Assembly (NCBI RefSeq): GCF_028858725.1
Contig: NC_084768.1
Location: forward strand, 5,878,164 to 5,942,163
Length of the DNA stretch: 64,000 bases
Origin: Colius striatus
Lineage: Eukaryota; Chordata; Aves; Coliiformes; Coliidae
Reading direction: 5' to 3'
The notes under the pieces are model-generated. The model ran no database searches. It saw only the letters and a list, made by a program, of their open reading frames with translations, and was not told where the DNA came from. Of the stretch, positions 1 to 13,500 are shown piece by piece (within the stretch, counting starts at the first letter, position 1; every line of letters begins with the position of its first letter). The translations under genes and the position numbers were made by a program.

Positions 1-1039
1 GCATGGCAAGCCCAGGGAACAGAGAATGTTGCAGCACAGCTGAAGGAAATAAGTTTGGAGGGACTGTATTCTAATGACTAAACCACCAAGAACATCTCCT
101 TTACCAGCAGCAGCAGTTTTTCCTGCTAGCCAACAGCTTCAGTGCTGTAACAGAACCCTACAGCCTTTGTTACTTGTTTACAGAAACTGCTGAAGCACAT
201 TTCAATGGTCTCAACTGACCAAAGAGGATTAAAGCTCAACCATCAAGAACACAGGGAGGGCCCCTGACAAGCACCAGAACTCAGCCATCCCACGGGCTGC
301 CCCCCAGCAGCCTGGCCCAGCCCACCCTCAGCTGCTCACGCTGGTAATTCAAATCCATTTGCACCTGTGACAGAATTGCCTCAGGAACCAGACACCTCCC
401 CCTAAGTATATTTGTTGCTCTGAACACAAAGGGACACTGTCTCACTGCCCAAAGCTGAGTTGGAGGAGGGCTGAGTAACTTCTGGCCTTCCCTCCTCAGC
501 TCCTGGGGCATCACTGCAGACAACCCCACACTCTGCTGGAGCCACAGGGGAGCCCAGCCCTCGCCCACTGGCCCCAGGCCCAGTAGAACCCTTCACCAAA
601 GCCCCTCCTAGAAGTACTTGTTACCGTCACACGCCCAGTACCATCATCACAAAGGTGTCAGGAATTCGCTTTAGCTGCTCTGTCGTTACATCAAACTTAC
701 AGAAGCAAAGCAGAGAGTCATCAGTGAAAATGAGGGGGGACTCCACCAAGAACAGGACTAATTGTTCCACAACCAATCTGAGAACCTGCAGCAGCAGTTG
801 TGCAAATACTGGAAGCACAGTTCAGCAGCTGCTTGCATTCTGGGCTGAAGGCAGCCCCACTACTGCACAGCCAACCACCACTTCCAAAGCCACACACACT
901 CAGAGAGTAAAAATTGCCAAGGAAGCAACCATTTAAGCAGCCTCGTGAGCCAAGGCATGACTCTGCCATTCTCTGGCCTGCAGTGCAGCCCTCACACGAG
1001 GAGCAGTAGGTGCCCGTCAAGTTGCAGCGTATTCACAGG
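1..1039. other. Downstream flank of GTF2B, no gene recognised
   Basis: Mixed-composition DNA beyond the GTF2B 3' end. Short open frames occur on both strands (for example minus 627-818, hydrophobic), but none matches a family I recognise and none has supported splice structure. In mammals PKN2 lies beyond this side in convergent orientation; no PKN2 exon is visible here. Confidence 0.4.
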
Positions 1040-1393
1040 GTGGTGTTTTTGGAAAACAGTTTATTTGGGAATTACATCATATTTTAAATTTTCCAAAATA
1101 CATCTTGCTAGAGCCCTACAAAAGAAAGCTAAATAAGTACAACAATATGAAATCAAGTCTGTTGCAACAGTCATTAAATATTTACTTCCACTAATATATA
1201 CATACAAAATGCCACACAATGAGCTTGTTTACCCTTGGAATGTGTGCTGCCTTCCAGCAGTCAACGTTCCTCCTCCAGTTCCACAACATGAAGACTCAAT
1301 ATTAACACTTTGTACATCCTTTTATTATAGGCAAAAAAAATCAAGTTTGTTGTTGTTGGGTTGGCTTTTTTTTAATAGAAATTAAAAGCAATT
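1040..1393 (-). other. GTF2B: GTF2B 3' untranslated region (probable extent)
   Basis: Sequence downstream of the TGA on the minus strand is AT-rich and unbroken by repeats. Two AATAAA hexamers are visible on this strand, at 1321-1326 and 1060-1065. The second would give a 3' UTR of about 350 nt, ending near 1040. The cleavage point is inferred, not seen. Confidence 0.55.
1060..1065 (-). terminator. GTF2B: AATAAA polyadenylation signal, GTF2B distal
   Basis: Canonical AATAAA on the minus strand about 330 nt past the stop codon. Another copy at 1321-1326 is closer and could be used as an alternative. Confidence 0.5.
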
Positions 1394-1527
1394 TCACAGC
1401 TGGGGTAGCTTGTCTACTGGGGTGTCAAACTTGAAGTCTGCTGGGAAGAGATCTGGAGCTCGCGGGTAGATGAGCCTGTACGACTGTCTGATGGTAACGT
1501 CAGCCACACCAGCAATATCACCGATTT
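1394..1527 (-). CDS. GTF2B: GTF2B coding exon 7 (C-terminus and stop)
   Basis: Encodes residues 273-316, from [16 protein letters not shown] to DKLPQL, with the TGA stop at 1394-1396. The acceptor is CTTAG. The end matches the invariant vertebrate TFIIB C-terminus. Confidence 0.97.
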
Positions 1528-4500
1528 CTAAGGACAAGAAGTAAATCAGTGATTAGTCATTTGCACTGAAGTAAAAGCTAAAGGAACCAGCAAGCAGAAC
1601 TTACTGAGCAGCACTGTACACTTGGGCTCTTTCAGAACCCTCCCAAGCCTAGTAAAAATAGCTGCAGCCACAGTGACTGGTACCATGCAAACAGAAGTCT
1701 GTCTTCTCTTGTGCCATAATTCAGGTTATGGTATCAGTCTTGGAGTAACAGCAGTTGCAAATTGGCAGAGGGCCAAGAGGGCAAAAGTCATTAGAAGTCT
1801 CTACTGAAAACTCTACACATGCCCAGCAACAGTCTAATGAGACATAGAATCATAGAATGGTAGGGGTTGGAAGGGACCTTTAGAGATCATCTAGTCCAAC
1901 CGTCACCTAGATCAGGTCACATAGGAACATGTCCAAGCGGGTCTTGAAGACCTCCAAGGAAGGAGCCTCCACAGCCCCTCTGGGCAGCCTGTGCCAGGGC
2001 TCCCTCACCCTCATGGTGAAATGATTTTTTCTTATGTTTAAGTGGAACTTTTTGTGTTCCAGCTTCATCCCATCACCTCTTGTCCTGTTGCTATCTACTA
2101 TAGAAAAAAGGGATGTCCCAACCTCCTGACACCCACCCTTTAGATACTTATAAATGTTAAAACATCACCAACATCAGGATTTTGGGGTTTGTGCTTTACT
2201 TGATTACAAGCAAAAGCAGCAACACACTTGGGCATAGACAAGGAGCAACACCTTCAGTTAAAAATGAAATACAAGGACCTTACAGTGCACAGAGAAAGAC
2301 GCCAGAGGCGCAGAGCACTGTTTAACAAGCACAGCAGACACTCGTTTGAGATGCACAGAAACTTAAAATTCATCCAAGATTTAGTGTGTTTGGAATTAGA
2401 ACCTTGAAGTGCATGAAGCCTTCAGCATTGTCAGAGGCCACGGAAGGAGGACAGAGGCAAGTCCATGACCACAGCAGGCAGCTGTACCTTGTTTCACCCA
2501 TTGCTCTCAAGGGACACAGCCCAATAGCCCGAGGCACAACCCAGGGTGAGCAAGGGTAAGGCCCCCACTGCCTGCTCCCTCACCTGCCCAGGAAAGCCCA
2601 ACACGAGGAAAGCTCCGTGGCCAGAATAAGCTGTGACTGCTGCAGAACAAAGCACCACAACCTGACAGATAAGGCTGCTTTTAACCTAAAAGCAGCTCTC
2701 CACTAAAAGAAATCATTCCCTTTTTAACACTTCTCATCTGAACTGGATTAGACACATCAGCAGAGCTTCCACAGCCACCTACCATCCCTAGGCTCCCCTT
2801 GGCACACCAAGTTCTAACCACTACAGCCTTGGCTCCCTGCCTTCACTGCCTCACACAGGCCTGATTCTCTGGAGCCCCAAGGTGACCTAGGCTGCTCTGA
2901 AGCTCCAGAACTTCCCTGACCTCTTTGCCCAGTTCCTTGGGGTTACCTTCCCAGAAGGGAGGATGCCAACAGTGACTGTTGGCCAAACCCACTGTCCCAT
3001 CTTAGTCTTTACCACAGACTCACAAGCAGCCAAGGAGCAGGGACTCATTTAGGCAATTCCCTGGCTGCCAGAATGGACACAGACTCTAAAGTCACAGTGC
3101 CACCTGCAACAGTCTTTGGAGTATTATGAGCCAGCAGCGTGCCCAGGTGGCCAAAAAGGCCAGTGGCATCCTGGCCTGTATCAGAAATAGCGTGACCAGC
3201 AGGGCCAAGGAAGTGATTGTCCCCTTGTGAGGCCACACCTCGAATGCTGTGTTCAGTTCTGGGCCCCTCACTGCAAGGACATTGAGGTCCTGGAGCATGT
3301 CCAGAGGGCAACAAAGCTAGTGAAGGGTCTGGAGAGCAAGTCTTATGAGGAGGCTGAGGATGTTCAGCCTATAGAAGAGGAGGCTGAGAGGACACCTGAT
3401 CACTGTCTGCAGCTACCTGAAAGGAGGCTGTAGCAAGGTAGGAATCGGTCTTTTCTCTCCAGTAATGAATGATAGGACACGAGGAAATGGCCTCAGGTTG
3501 CACCAAGGAAAGTTTAGACTGGATGGCAGGAAGAACTGTTTCACCAAGAGGTTTGTTAAGCATTGGAATGGGCTGCCCAGGGAGGAGTCCCCATCCCTGG
3601 AGATACTTAAGACACACAGATGAGGTACTGAGGAATATGGTTCAGTTTAGTGATGGGCTTGGCAGCGTGAGGCTAGTGGCTGGACTCAATCTCTTAAAGG
3701 TCTTTTCCAAGTGCAATGATGCTGTAATCTGTAATGCATTTTAGACCACCAGATTGTACACATGCAAATAGTAGCATGAGTGAAGTTCGTCATGCTCACT
3801 GGTCTGTTGCACTCAAGAATCCAACTCCTAGAGCTGGAAGAAAGGGAACTTTTCCATTTTGGGTAGTGGGAGAACGTGGTTTTGTCCTTGCTGTAGGCAA
3901 TCAGATTGGCAGCTCACCACAACTCCCAGAGCCCTCATCCCAGCTGTACATTAGCACTGAATTCTTTCAAGCAGCAAAACAGAGGGGCAAAAAGGAAAAA
4001 CATTAAAAAGTGAAGCTGTACCTTTTTGTGTCCTTTTCTCTGCAGAAGCTTGTGATGCCATGTAAATAGCTGCAGCTGCCACAGAGATAGGGCTTCTCCC
4101 AGGAACCAAGTCTAGCTCCACAGCTTTACGGGCAATGTGTGTTGCTGCCATTTGCACTTGTTTGGGAAGACCCAGATTGGAACAGAATCTTGACATGAAG
4201 TCTCCAGTTGTAATGAGATCAACGCTGGTTTCCAGAGCTTTCAGAATGAGTTTGAAACACCGGCCTATTTCCTTCTTTGAAATCCTGGACACTGCACATA
4301 TTTCTAAACAAAGTAAAAACTAAACATTAGGCTTGATAGCGTTTGCCCCCCCAAAATAACCATCCTGAAGGCCACCATTGCCACGTAAGCAAAGCTTCCC
4401 AACTGCTTTAGTCAGTGCACTTTTTTCATAGGGAGCTTGGGGAAATTTAGCACCCAGTGTCCCAAAACAGTTGTATCCTTTTCAGGGAAAGTTGCACACT

Positions 4501-7500
4501 GCAGAAATGGCTGGTCCAAATCCAGTTACAGCAGCCCCATTCCATCCTCCTTCAACCAAAGCAATACCTTTGCAGCTCCCCCAACACTCAGAAGGAGTTC
4601 CAAACACTAAATTTACTTTAATACATTAGGACTGGAAATTGCTTGCCCAAGAGCCTGCTCACTTCACAGACATAACACATTTCCAGACCCCCTTCTCCCC
4701 TCCCCACCAAAGTTGAGCTGTGGCCCAAAACAACCAATTCAGCAGAGTCCAGGAGTGAGAAAACCAACCTCCTACAGTGATGGTAACTAGACTCTTACTT
4801 GATAGCCAAATTGAATCTGTATCACTGAAAACTTACCTTTAAACGTTCTGGGAACACCCTCTTGCCTGCAGGCAATGTAGAGACAAGCAGAAGCAATAGC
4901 ATCATTACTCCTTCCCTTCAGGCTTTTCTGTTCATACACTTGCTTGAATAAATTATTTGTTCGATCCTTCAAAGCAAGAAGACCAAATTTAATTAACTCT
5001 AGGCCATTTAATTAGCAGCAATATCAAAAATTCATGTGTTCATTATATTATGCTAACTAAGTCAATGCCAGAACAATTTAAGGAAGGGAGATGTGAACTT
5101 ACAACTATATTTCTAGGGAGGTTGATCCTGTCTGCCATGTTCGTGATTTCTTTGAAAGCATTCATCATGGCACGGTCAGAGCTGCTCATAGTCCTGCGGT
5201 TTTGGTACTTGGAATTCCCAAACTCATCAAAGCTTGCTGCACCTGTGCCCTGAAAACAAAGAATTTATCGTCACTAGAAGGCAAGAAACTTCCTCTCATT
5301 TCAAGGCACTGGGTTGGAACAGTTGTGCAGATGCCCACATCACACAGCCCAGCACTGTTCTCAGTGCCCAGATCTGCACTGGGCATGTCTCAAATCCTGG
5401 TTTGCTTCCCAAGCACTATAGGTTATGGGGGATTTTTCTTTCCCCATGTAACAATGTTTTAAGAATAAACTGACCGCTACATAGCCAACGTGTACACCTC
5501 AGTACTCCTGCCATCAGCACAGAGGTCCGAGAGCAGACTTTGTGCAACTCCCATGTTGTCTGGGCTGCACCTGCACTGTGGCAGACCAGTGAGTCACAAA
5601 CACAAAGTGTTATGGCCAGCTGGAGACCACTTGTTACAGTGATAACTCAAATATGAACAGTCAAAGAGAACATCCACACCAATGACCTATTCGAAAGCAA
5701 TTCAACGCTGTGCCTGGGAGCAGTTGTAAGCCTTAATTGCAGCAAAATGTAAATATCTCTATATTCTGCCTTTACAGGGAAACCACAAACTCTTAAAAGA
5801 AAAGCCTGAGGTCTTAGAAGTAGTACGAGCCACCAACTCAACCTCACAGTGTCAAAGAAGCTTCCAGCATGTATTTTCTTCTTCGTGCCTCACAACCGAC
5901 AGTGCAAATTGCACACTTCTACTATATCTGCTATCAGGTTTTGCCAACAAAGAAGGTCCAAAAGGTTTAAAGTCTTCAATTAGCCAGTCTGAAATGTGTC
6001 TTTAATAATGCCATGTCAGATTAGTAATAGCTGATGACAAAAACATGGCCTATGAGTTCAGAAGAGCAACATCTGTCATTTATATTGTCTACTTCTGCAT
6101 TTGCTGTCACAGTGCGTGGGGCCACGAGTTCTCTGAAGTGGAAAATGCTTCTTCACAACAATTCCATGTCATGAGTAGAAATCTGGGTTCTGTGAATCAG
6201 CTACTATCTATTCCTTGCCAGTCCCTTCAAACAACTTAGCTGGGCAGGGGCATCCAACTTTCACTGCAGACAGATTTGGTCATTAAACTGGTGCGGTGGC
6301 CACTGCAGACACAGACAGCTCCACTCTTCTGTTTTGGCAAAACTGGCATCAAACAGATCTTGATCTCTGGCTGGCTGCTAACCTGGCTACTCACATAGAG
6401 TTGTTCAGTTGAAGAGGCAGCCATCTGTTGGGATGCCCAGGAGGTACAAGTGGGGCCAGGACACAGTGAGCTAACCCTGGGCACTACCTCATTCCTCTGA
6501 GCTGCCCAGATAGACAGAACTCGTTTCTTCTTCCCTGATCCAAGTCCTTGAGAATTGCCCTTCTATTTTAAACCAGTCTCTAAGTCTATCTCTCTCCCTG
6601 GTGCACATCTGCATTTAATTCATGTTCTTTGTCTGACACTGGTGTGCTCACTACTGACCGTTCACTTGCACCGTTCCACTTCCCCCCACCCAAGGACTCC
6701 AGTTACAGCCCATCTGTGATGAGCCCAGTGGGTACCTCTGCTGTCAACACCCACACCTGTGGTTCCCACACACTTTGCTTCCGCTGCAGAGGCTGAGGAC
6801 TCCAGCACAGAACCCTCCCTTGCAAGCTTCCCCAGCCCCTTGAACAGGCCCTCTATGATGGATACTAGATTCCAAGACAGTACTTGGGTATTTACTTACT
6901 CCTCTAAACTTTCTTTCAGGTGAGAAAACCATACAGAAATTATTCTGGCACCAGCACAGCAGAAGACTGCCCCAAGGCAATCCTCTTTGACTGGAAAAAC
7001 ACCAACTATCCAAAGGTTCCCAGGAAGGTTTAAAGGTAAACAAACGGCAAGAATCAAGCACAACAAAACTTCAGGCCACAAGGAGCATTACAAACATCTG
7101 CAATATCAGCCCTTCCTTTCAGAAATTATGCCAGAACAACTTCCCTTGGCCCAAAATACATCCAAGTCTCAGGTGAAAAGGCTCCTTCCTGGCCATCATT
7201 TACACCTCTGTTCCTTGCAATGCATTCCGTCTACATCCATCACGGTCTCCCAGACTAGCACTACACAGACGCTCACAGCAAACGCATGGGCTCAAAATCT
7301 TGTAGACAGCAGAAGAGTGACCACAGCTAGAGGCCTATCAACCCTGAACAGCAAGTTTCCAGCCCCTGTCTGTTCCAGGCTTCATGACAGATAGTCATTT
7401 AGCAGGAAACACTGCTCTGCCCTAAGGCCATCTGGTATTCTTTTTCACTACAGGGACTTTCCCTCACCAACTATACAGCACCTAAAAGATTTTATGGGTT

Positions 7501-10500
7501 TCTGTAATGGCTCTCCTTAACCTCTCATTTCTCACTGGTACTTATGGTTACCTTTTCCTTTGAACTTTTGCTTATGCACATTGAAACTCCTAATGCAGCG
7601 GTGGGCAAGTACTGTTATAGCCAAAGGATCTTACCCCATCAGCACGAGCACCCTCCCAGAGCACAGCTTACACGGCTCACAGCTACAAAAGGGCTGGAAA
7701 ACACTCCTCCATCTCAACTGCTTCAATAAACCACAGCGATTCTCCCAGCATTTGCTGTTTAAATGCACCATCTACTCTCCTTCTGCAGCTTTTGAATGAG
7801 GGGCAATGCCTTGTTGGCTTCAGCCCCTAACAATCATGTTAGGAGTCCCTCTTCCTTCAAGGAATAAACAGAAGCCACAGTTTTAACTCAAATCAAATAG
7901 ACTTTAAGAACTGTGTGGTTTACTGTGGCCTTTGAGACATCTACTCACCCCATCTCTGCAAGAAAGGTACTAGTCAAAGTCACTAGTTCCACCTGCTTGG
8001 CTTTCAAACAGAGCAGGCTCATTATACAGTCTGAAGGATTCTTTTTCAATCATCAGTCCCTTGCTGTCTTGCCACTGCTTACCCATACAGCACTTCCAGA
8101 TCCACACAGCCTGACAACAGCCACCTTCCTTTCAGATCCAAGGATAGCAATTCCATACCAAGAGATTGCATTAGCTTCTTGTTCAACCAATCTAAATTCT
8201 CTCATAGTTGCAGTCACTACAGTACACAACAGATTAGCTACCAAGGGTGACAACAGACAACTTCTTCCACAAGTTAGTTAGCAAATTAAAGTCTTCTTTA
8301 GTTTCACAGAAAAGAGTTCTTGATATCAAAGCAGACCTAGAAGCTGCTTTAGTTACCTTTCTTGAATTTCACATGAGGATTCTAGAAATAACTGTAACAC
8401 TCTGGCAATCAAATCACAACTAATGTCAAACTTCCCTATGTCTCCTATTGATCTACATTGTCATCAGATCAACTGCAGCACACAGTATCTGCTTACAGGG
8501 ACAGTTCAGTGCCAATATCCTTAAAGATCTGCCTAAAGAATGCAAACCACTTCCACCACAGCCAACTATGTTATTCATCTTCCTCTTCACAGACAGATTA
8601 ATCTCTCTTCCAGCACAAGCTGTTGCTGCCTCAGACAGATGGCTCCCTTAAGTACTAAAACCAATTAGGAACTAATCCCTTTGCATGGGCAAAGCAGCCT
8701 CTCTTTTGCTGCTAGCATATACAGAACACATACTGTCCCCCACACCCCCCCTAAGAGTCCCAAAGCAGCACCTCCCCATTTTAAAGACGAAAGAGTGACA
8801 AACCACTCTGCAAAGCAGAACTGGACTCCTTCCTTTACTATTTCAAGGCAACAGCCAGTCACTACTGTTGTAACTGGCAAGTCATTCAAACTCCACCTCC
8901 ACTTGTGTTCCCAGAGTCCTTCCTTTCTGGGCTTTCTACAACACAGGTTGTGGTTCAGGGATTTTTGGTGGCGTGGGTGCTGTGAGCGGTTTTGTTTTAA
9001 AGACTCTATTACCTGCACCTGTACCTCAAGTAGAAAATAATCTCTCTGCTCCCTGTCCCACGCAAAAGGCTACAGCAATCTCTGGCACACAAATCAGAGG
9101 ATTGCTCCAGGCCATTCTAAGAATTGTTGCTAACTGAGAAAATAAAATCTTAGCTTGCTTCATTCTCTGGAATTCATGAAGGTTGTTCTGTACTGTTAGA
9201 CACTACTCATCTTTGTCACGACCACCAATTTCACCCTTGTTCAACCACTGTGCATATCTAGGTCAATCCTGCTGGGAAGCCACTTGAGAAGACTGCTTGA
9301 GAAATGTGCTACTCAATTGATCTACTTATCTTTGCTGCAAAAATCGTGCCCTTTCTGCACTGGGGAACTTTCTTCAGCATCTCCTGATATAAGCCATTCT
9401 CTTCCTTCGAAATGGCTGAGGAAAAAGTGCAGCTCCCACTTCAGTTCATGCCAATGAGCTGACATCCTGGAGCCCCTGCTCACCAGGCAGACAAACACAG
9501 GAACTCTTGTATACAACACATCCTGATTTGTCAAAGATCCCCAGCTTCCCGTAGAAAATAAATGTGTCTCTTCTGTGATTCCTTCCTGAGCAACTGCAAC
9601 ATCCACAGCCAGTCAGACCGCCTCCCTCTATATTCTCCAACATCATCCTGGCAGTTCCAGTACTTGGACATTTTTACCCACAGTCTCATAGGTTAAATCA
9701 TGCCACACTGTCATTCCCATATCTTGTCTTCACTGAATGGCACTCTGCACTACCACAAGTTTGGTCACGTCTATTTTGAGATGCTCTGCTTATAATCATC
9801 TCTGAAGACTTTTAGTTTTCATTGAAAAAATAAACTTTTTGCAGACATTTATGTCTTTAATCCTCTCACTGAGGCTGCTGTCCCTCTTATTCTAGATGAG
9901 GATCTGCAGCTCCAGAGAGAAGAGGGTTAACAGCACAAGTCACTGTTCACCTGGATACAGATTCTATCTTCAGTTGAAACACCTTTTGCCTTTTCAACAC
10001 ACAGGTTCCTAAAAGAGCTGAGGCGGTCACCCTTCCTACTGAATCAAACTGAGCTCCCAGAAACAAACCCTGTCCTTACATAGTCCCAAATTGAAACAAG
10101 AGTGGGAACCTGGACCAAACAGTTCATTTCTCCATCTATCTATGAAGGTGTATTTCAGACCTTCACCAAAGTGGACCAAATCTACGACAGAAATCCAAGC
10201 CCTGAGGAACTACAATCTTTCTGGATCTATAGAGGTGACATTAAAACTCCAGTGACTTCTACAGCATGGCTTCACAGAGCGACTTCACAATATCAACTTC
10301 TTTAACAGTGCAATTCAGAAATTCCCTTGCCTGAACAGATTCCAAAAGTCACCATAAGGCATCCTAAAATCTGATGAGCAACAATGCTTGGAGTTGGCCA
10401 GAACACAGGCATCTACTTGGACAGTCCTTTCAACAGGAGGTTTCTTTTCCACCAAAAAAGATTAGCTGTCCATATCAGTATTCACCAGTCAACTTCATCT

Positions 10501-13500
10501 CTTCAAAGAGTTATTGGTCAAGAAGTATGGTGCACACTCCCCTACATGCATTCATACATACTTCATCACAGCAACAACACTGGAACAAAAGCTTCTGAGA
10601 AATCCTGGTGTGCATGTACCACAACGCACAAAGCAGCAATACATTTTTAATAGTTATTTATCAGCAACCAGATCACCTTTCATGAAACATTCAAGAAATC
10701 TACAATAAAAAAAATCTATTTGGATCTTGCAGTAGAAACCAACATAAATAACAACAACAAAAACTTACCTGAGTCACTACTTCATTACAGGGAGTGCATT
10801 TGCACAATTAATCTTGCTTGCTCTCTCCCTTATCCTCTCAGCAGGATAAGCAGGGAACAGCAGGACATGGCTGTACTGCTAAATTTCAACTCAGATATAC
10901 AGTGAATACTTTCTTCTGGAGCACTTGTACCATGAAAGAGTTCTGCATTTAGTGCTTTAATATTAACTGGAAGCACAACACTCAAGTAGATCTCAGGCTC
11001 TCCAATACAAATCTAATACAGATTTTCTTGTTTGAGTTGGGCAGTACTAGCTATTGAAACCAAGTGTTTGTTATTTCAGAACCATCTCAAATACAGAGAA
11101 GTAAAACTGTTTCTTTAAAGAGTGGAGCATCAGCTTTTCTATTTGTAGCAGTACCCCAAAGAGTAGCAAGTAACCCCATAGCACCAGGAAAGAGCCACCT
11201 TTTACACCCATTGAAATGTAAGAGTTCAGTTGAGACAAAATCTCTTTGTAAATACATTCTCTGAATAGTTTCCCTATGGACATACAAACATACACTTGAC
11301 ATAAAAACACTCCAACTTAGTATAATTTAGTATTTTAAGTGTTACCTTGCCAATCATTGTACTCAAGTCTCCGTCGCTCAGCAAAGGATTCTGGGTATCC
11401 CCGACTCGAGATGGGTCTTTTGTTGCTTTGTCATTGCTGAAGGTTCTCCACTCTGACCCCACATCTATGACCCGGTCACCTGAGTTCACAGAAAGCAACA
11501 GTCTGCATTAATGTAACATTTCAAATATTTCACCAAGCATCACCACTCTATGAAGGCAGCCTGCTGGCATTCTCAAACACAAACGATAACTTGCAGGACA
11601 ATGTACCAACAGGTTTGGGGTTTGCAAGTTAGGTTGAGGACAACATGAAAAAGAAAGGAACTAAAGCTGCAGAGAAAACATAAGTAACTAGAGAAATACA
11701 TCCAGAATACAAAGAGTTACAGTTATCCTTGGAGTATCAGAGGATCTTCAACACACAAAAGGAATCAACACCTTGATTTCAGGCTGGAGGTCATGGTTGC
11801 CTACAGATGTTTTCAGCACTTAGACAAATGAGTAAGTTATGGTAACTTAACAAGCTCTCACACATTTGCAATGTGTTCTAAGTGCACATGTGAATTATCT
11901 ATCATGCATCATCTCTTTACTGTACATCACATCTGCACATGAGCTCCAGGTAGGTCCTTGATACCCTGAAATATGTCACCTTCAAACCCATCATAGAGAC
12001 ATTTTGCAGTCAATTCCTGTTCTTGAGGAGAAGTCTGACCCTGCCCAACTCCATTTATGATGCATGACAGTATCAGCACACTATATATACACACACACAC
12101 ACATACACAGTTATTTATTCAACTCCATTTACCCTGTTATACCTGGAAGACTTTAAAAGCACAGATTTGGAATAAGCAGAAAAAGCACCAAACCCATATT
12201 CTCAAGGAAACAACTTTCCTTGCAGTTCTCTGTTCACCTCACATTCACCTAAACCTTTCCTACAGCAACTTTTCAGACTGAGAAATAACTAACCAACCTT
12301 CTGATACAGGCAAAAGCCCTACACTAATCACAACCATACAATCTTTAAAACAACAAACCAAAACCACAAAAAACACCAAACAACACCCCCCCCATCCACA
12401 CAGACACAACCATCAAAACATCCCACAAAACAAAAGCAACCTCCCCCCACTCCCTGCTGTTGCCTGTGGAGTTTGTTCTATTCACAGGTCTGGTAAGAGC
12501 TGCATCTTTACAGTTTTGCCTCCCAAGCAATACTACAGAATTTTTAAGAATATATGTACAGAAAAGCACAAAAAGAACCCTTTTCTCGATGTTTTGCTGT
12601 AAAATAGATTACAGTTCTGTGTAGAAGAAACTTCCATACAATTGTTACCCTGCTTTGCTAAATCTGAGGAAAAATTTACTATTTATCAGTGTTTAAGTGT
12701 GTTGTGACAATAGCACTGACTGCATGAAAAATTTCCAGTAGGGAAGTCTTAGTACAAAACCACGGTGGCTGATTTAACCTGGTGAAACCCAAAGCAGACG
12801 GACAAAAGCACTCCGCAAACAATGATAATGCAAGATAGGAAGCTGAAGAAAATGCAGGAGCAATGGACAGACATTGTTGTTCTGAATAAGGAACTTTATT
12901 CTTAACAAAGTTATGCAAGGAATATGCTTGAAATTGAAAGCTGTGACCAAACCACAAGAAATCACCACAACCAAAAAAAAAGACATTTAGGTTAGAGGCA
13001 TTCTCATCAATATTTGCCCAACGTGCTCACAACTACGCTCCCCCTTTATTCACTGCTCTAATGAAAACCAAGACGGGGTAGGGGGGGGAAAAATCCTCCA
13101 AAAATTAGAAAGTTAAAAATATAGCAGAGTAAAAGGTGACACAGATGCATTCTTTCTGCTACAAAGGTCCCTCCTCCTTGCAAGCTTAAATTAGCAGACA
13201 GCATGCTCCTCCAGCTCCTGGACTCTCTGTAAATATTTGAATCAGTAATGCTCCTTCTATGGCTTAGCAGTAACTTCACTTTTAAGACAACCCCTCAATA
13301 CTGTTTACAGCATCTAAAAAAAGCAAAATGTACTTAAAATTCTGGCATAGTATAAATAGAACACTGAGTACAGGGCAATGATGTAATATTTTTCCACACA
13401 AGTGGGAATGACCTAAATGACTCACCCAGGGATCTGCCTCTTGTGAGTTACAAACTATTCCCGCTCTAACAAAAAAAGTGTTATATCACTGCCTGCTTTG

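Larger units (their letters stand above)
1528..4021 (-). other. GTF2B: GTF2B intron 6, carrying two CR1 copies
   Basis: About 2.5 kb. It contains an antisense-read CR1 fragment at 1843-2165 and a longer plus-strand CR1 at 3081-3735. The 2440-3080 segment is relatively GC-rich and holds nothing I recognise. Confidence 0.7.

Noticed and set aside
281-1020. Several short minus-strand frames beyond GTF2B, including a hydrophobic one at 627-818
   Set aside because: No recognisable protein family, no consistent splice sites joining them, and no overlap with GTF2B exons.
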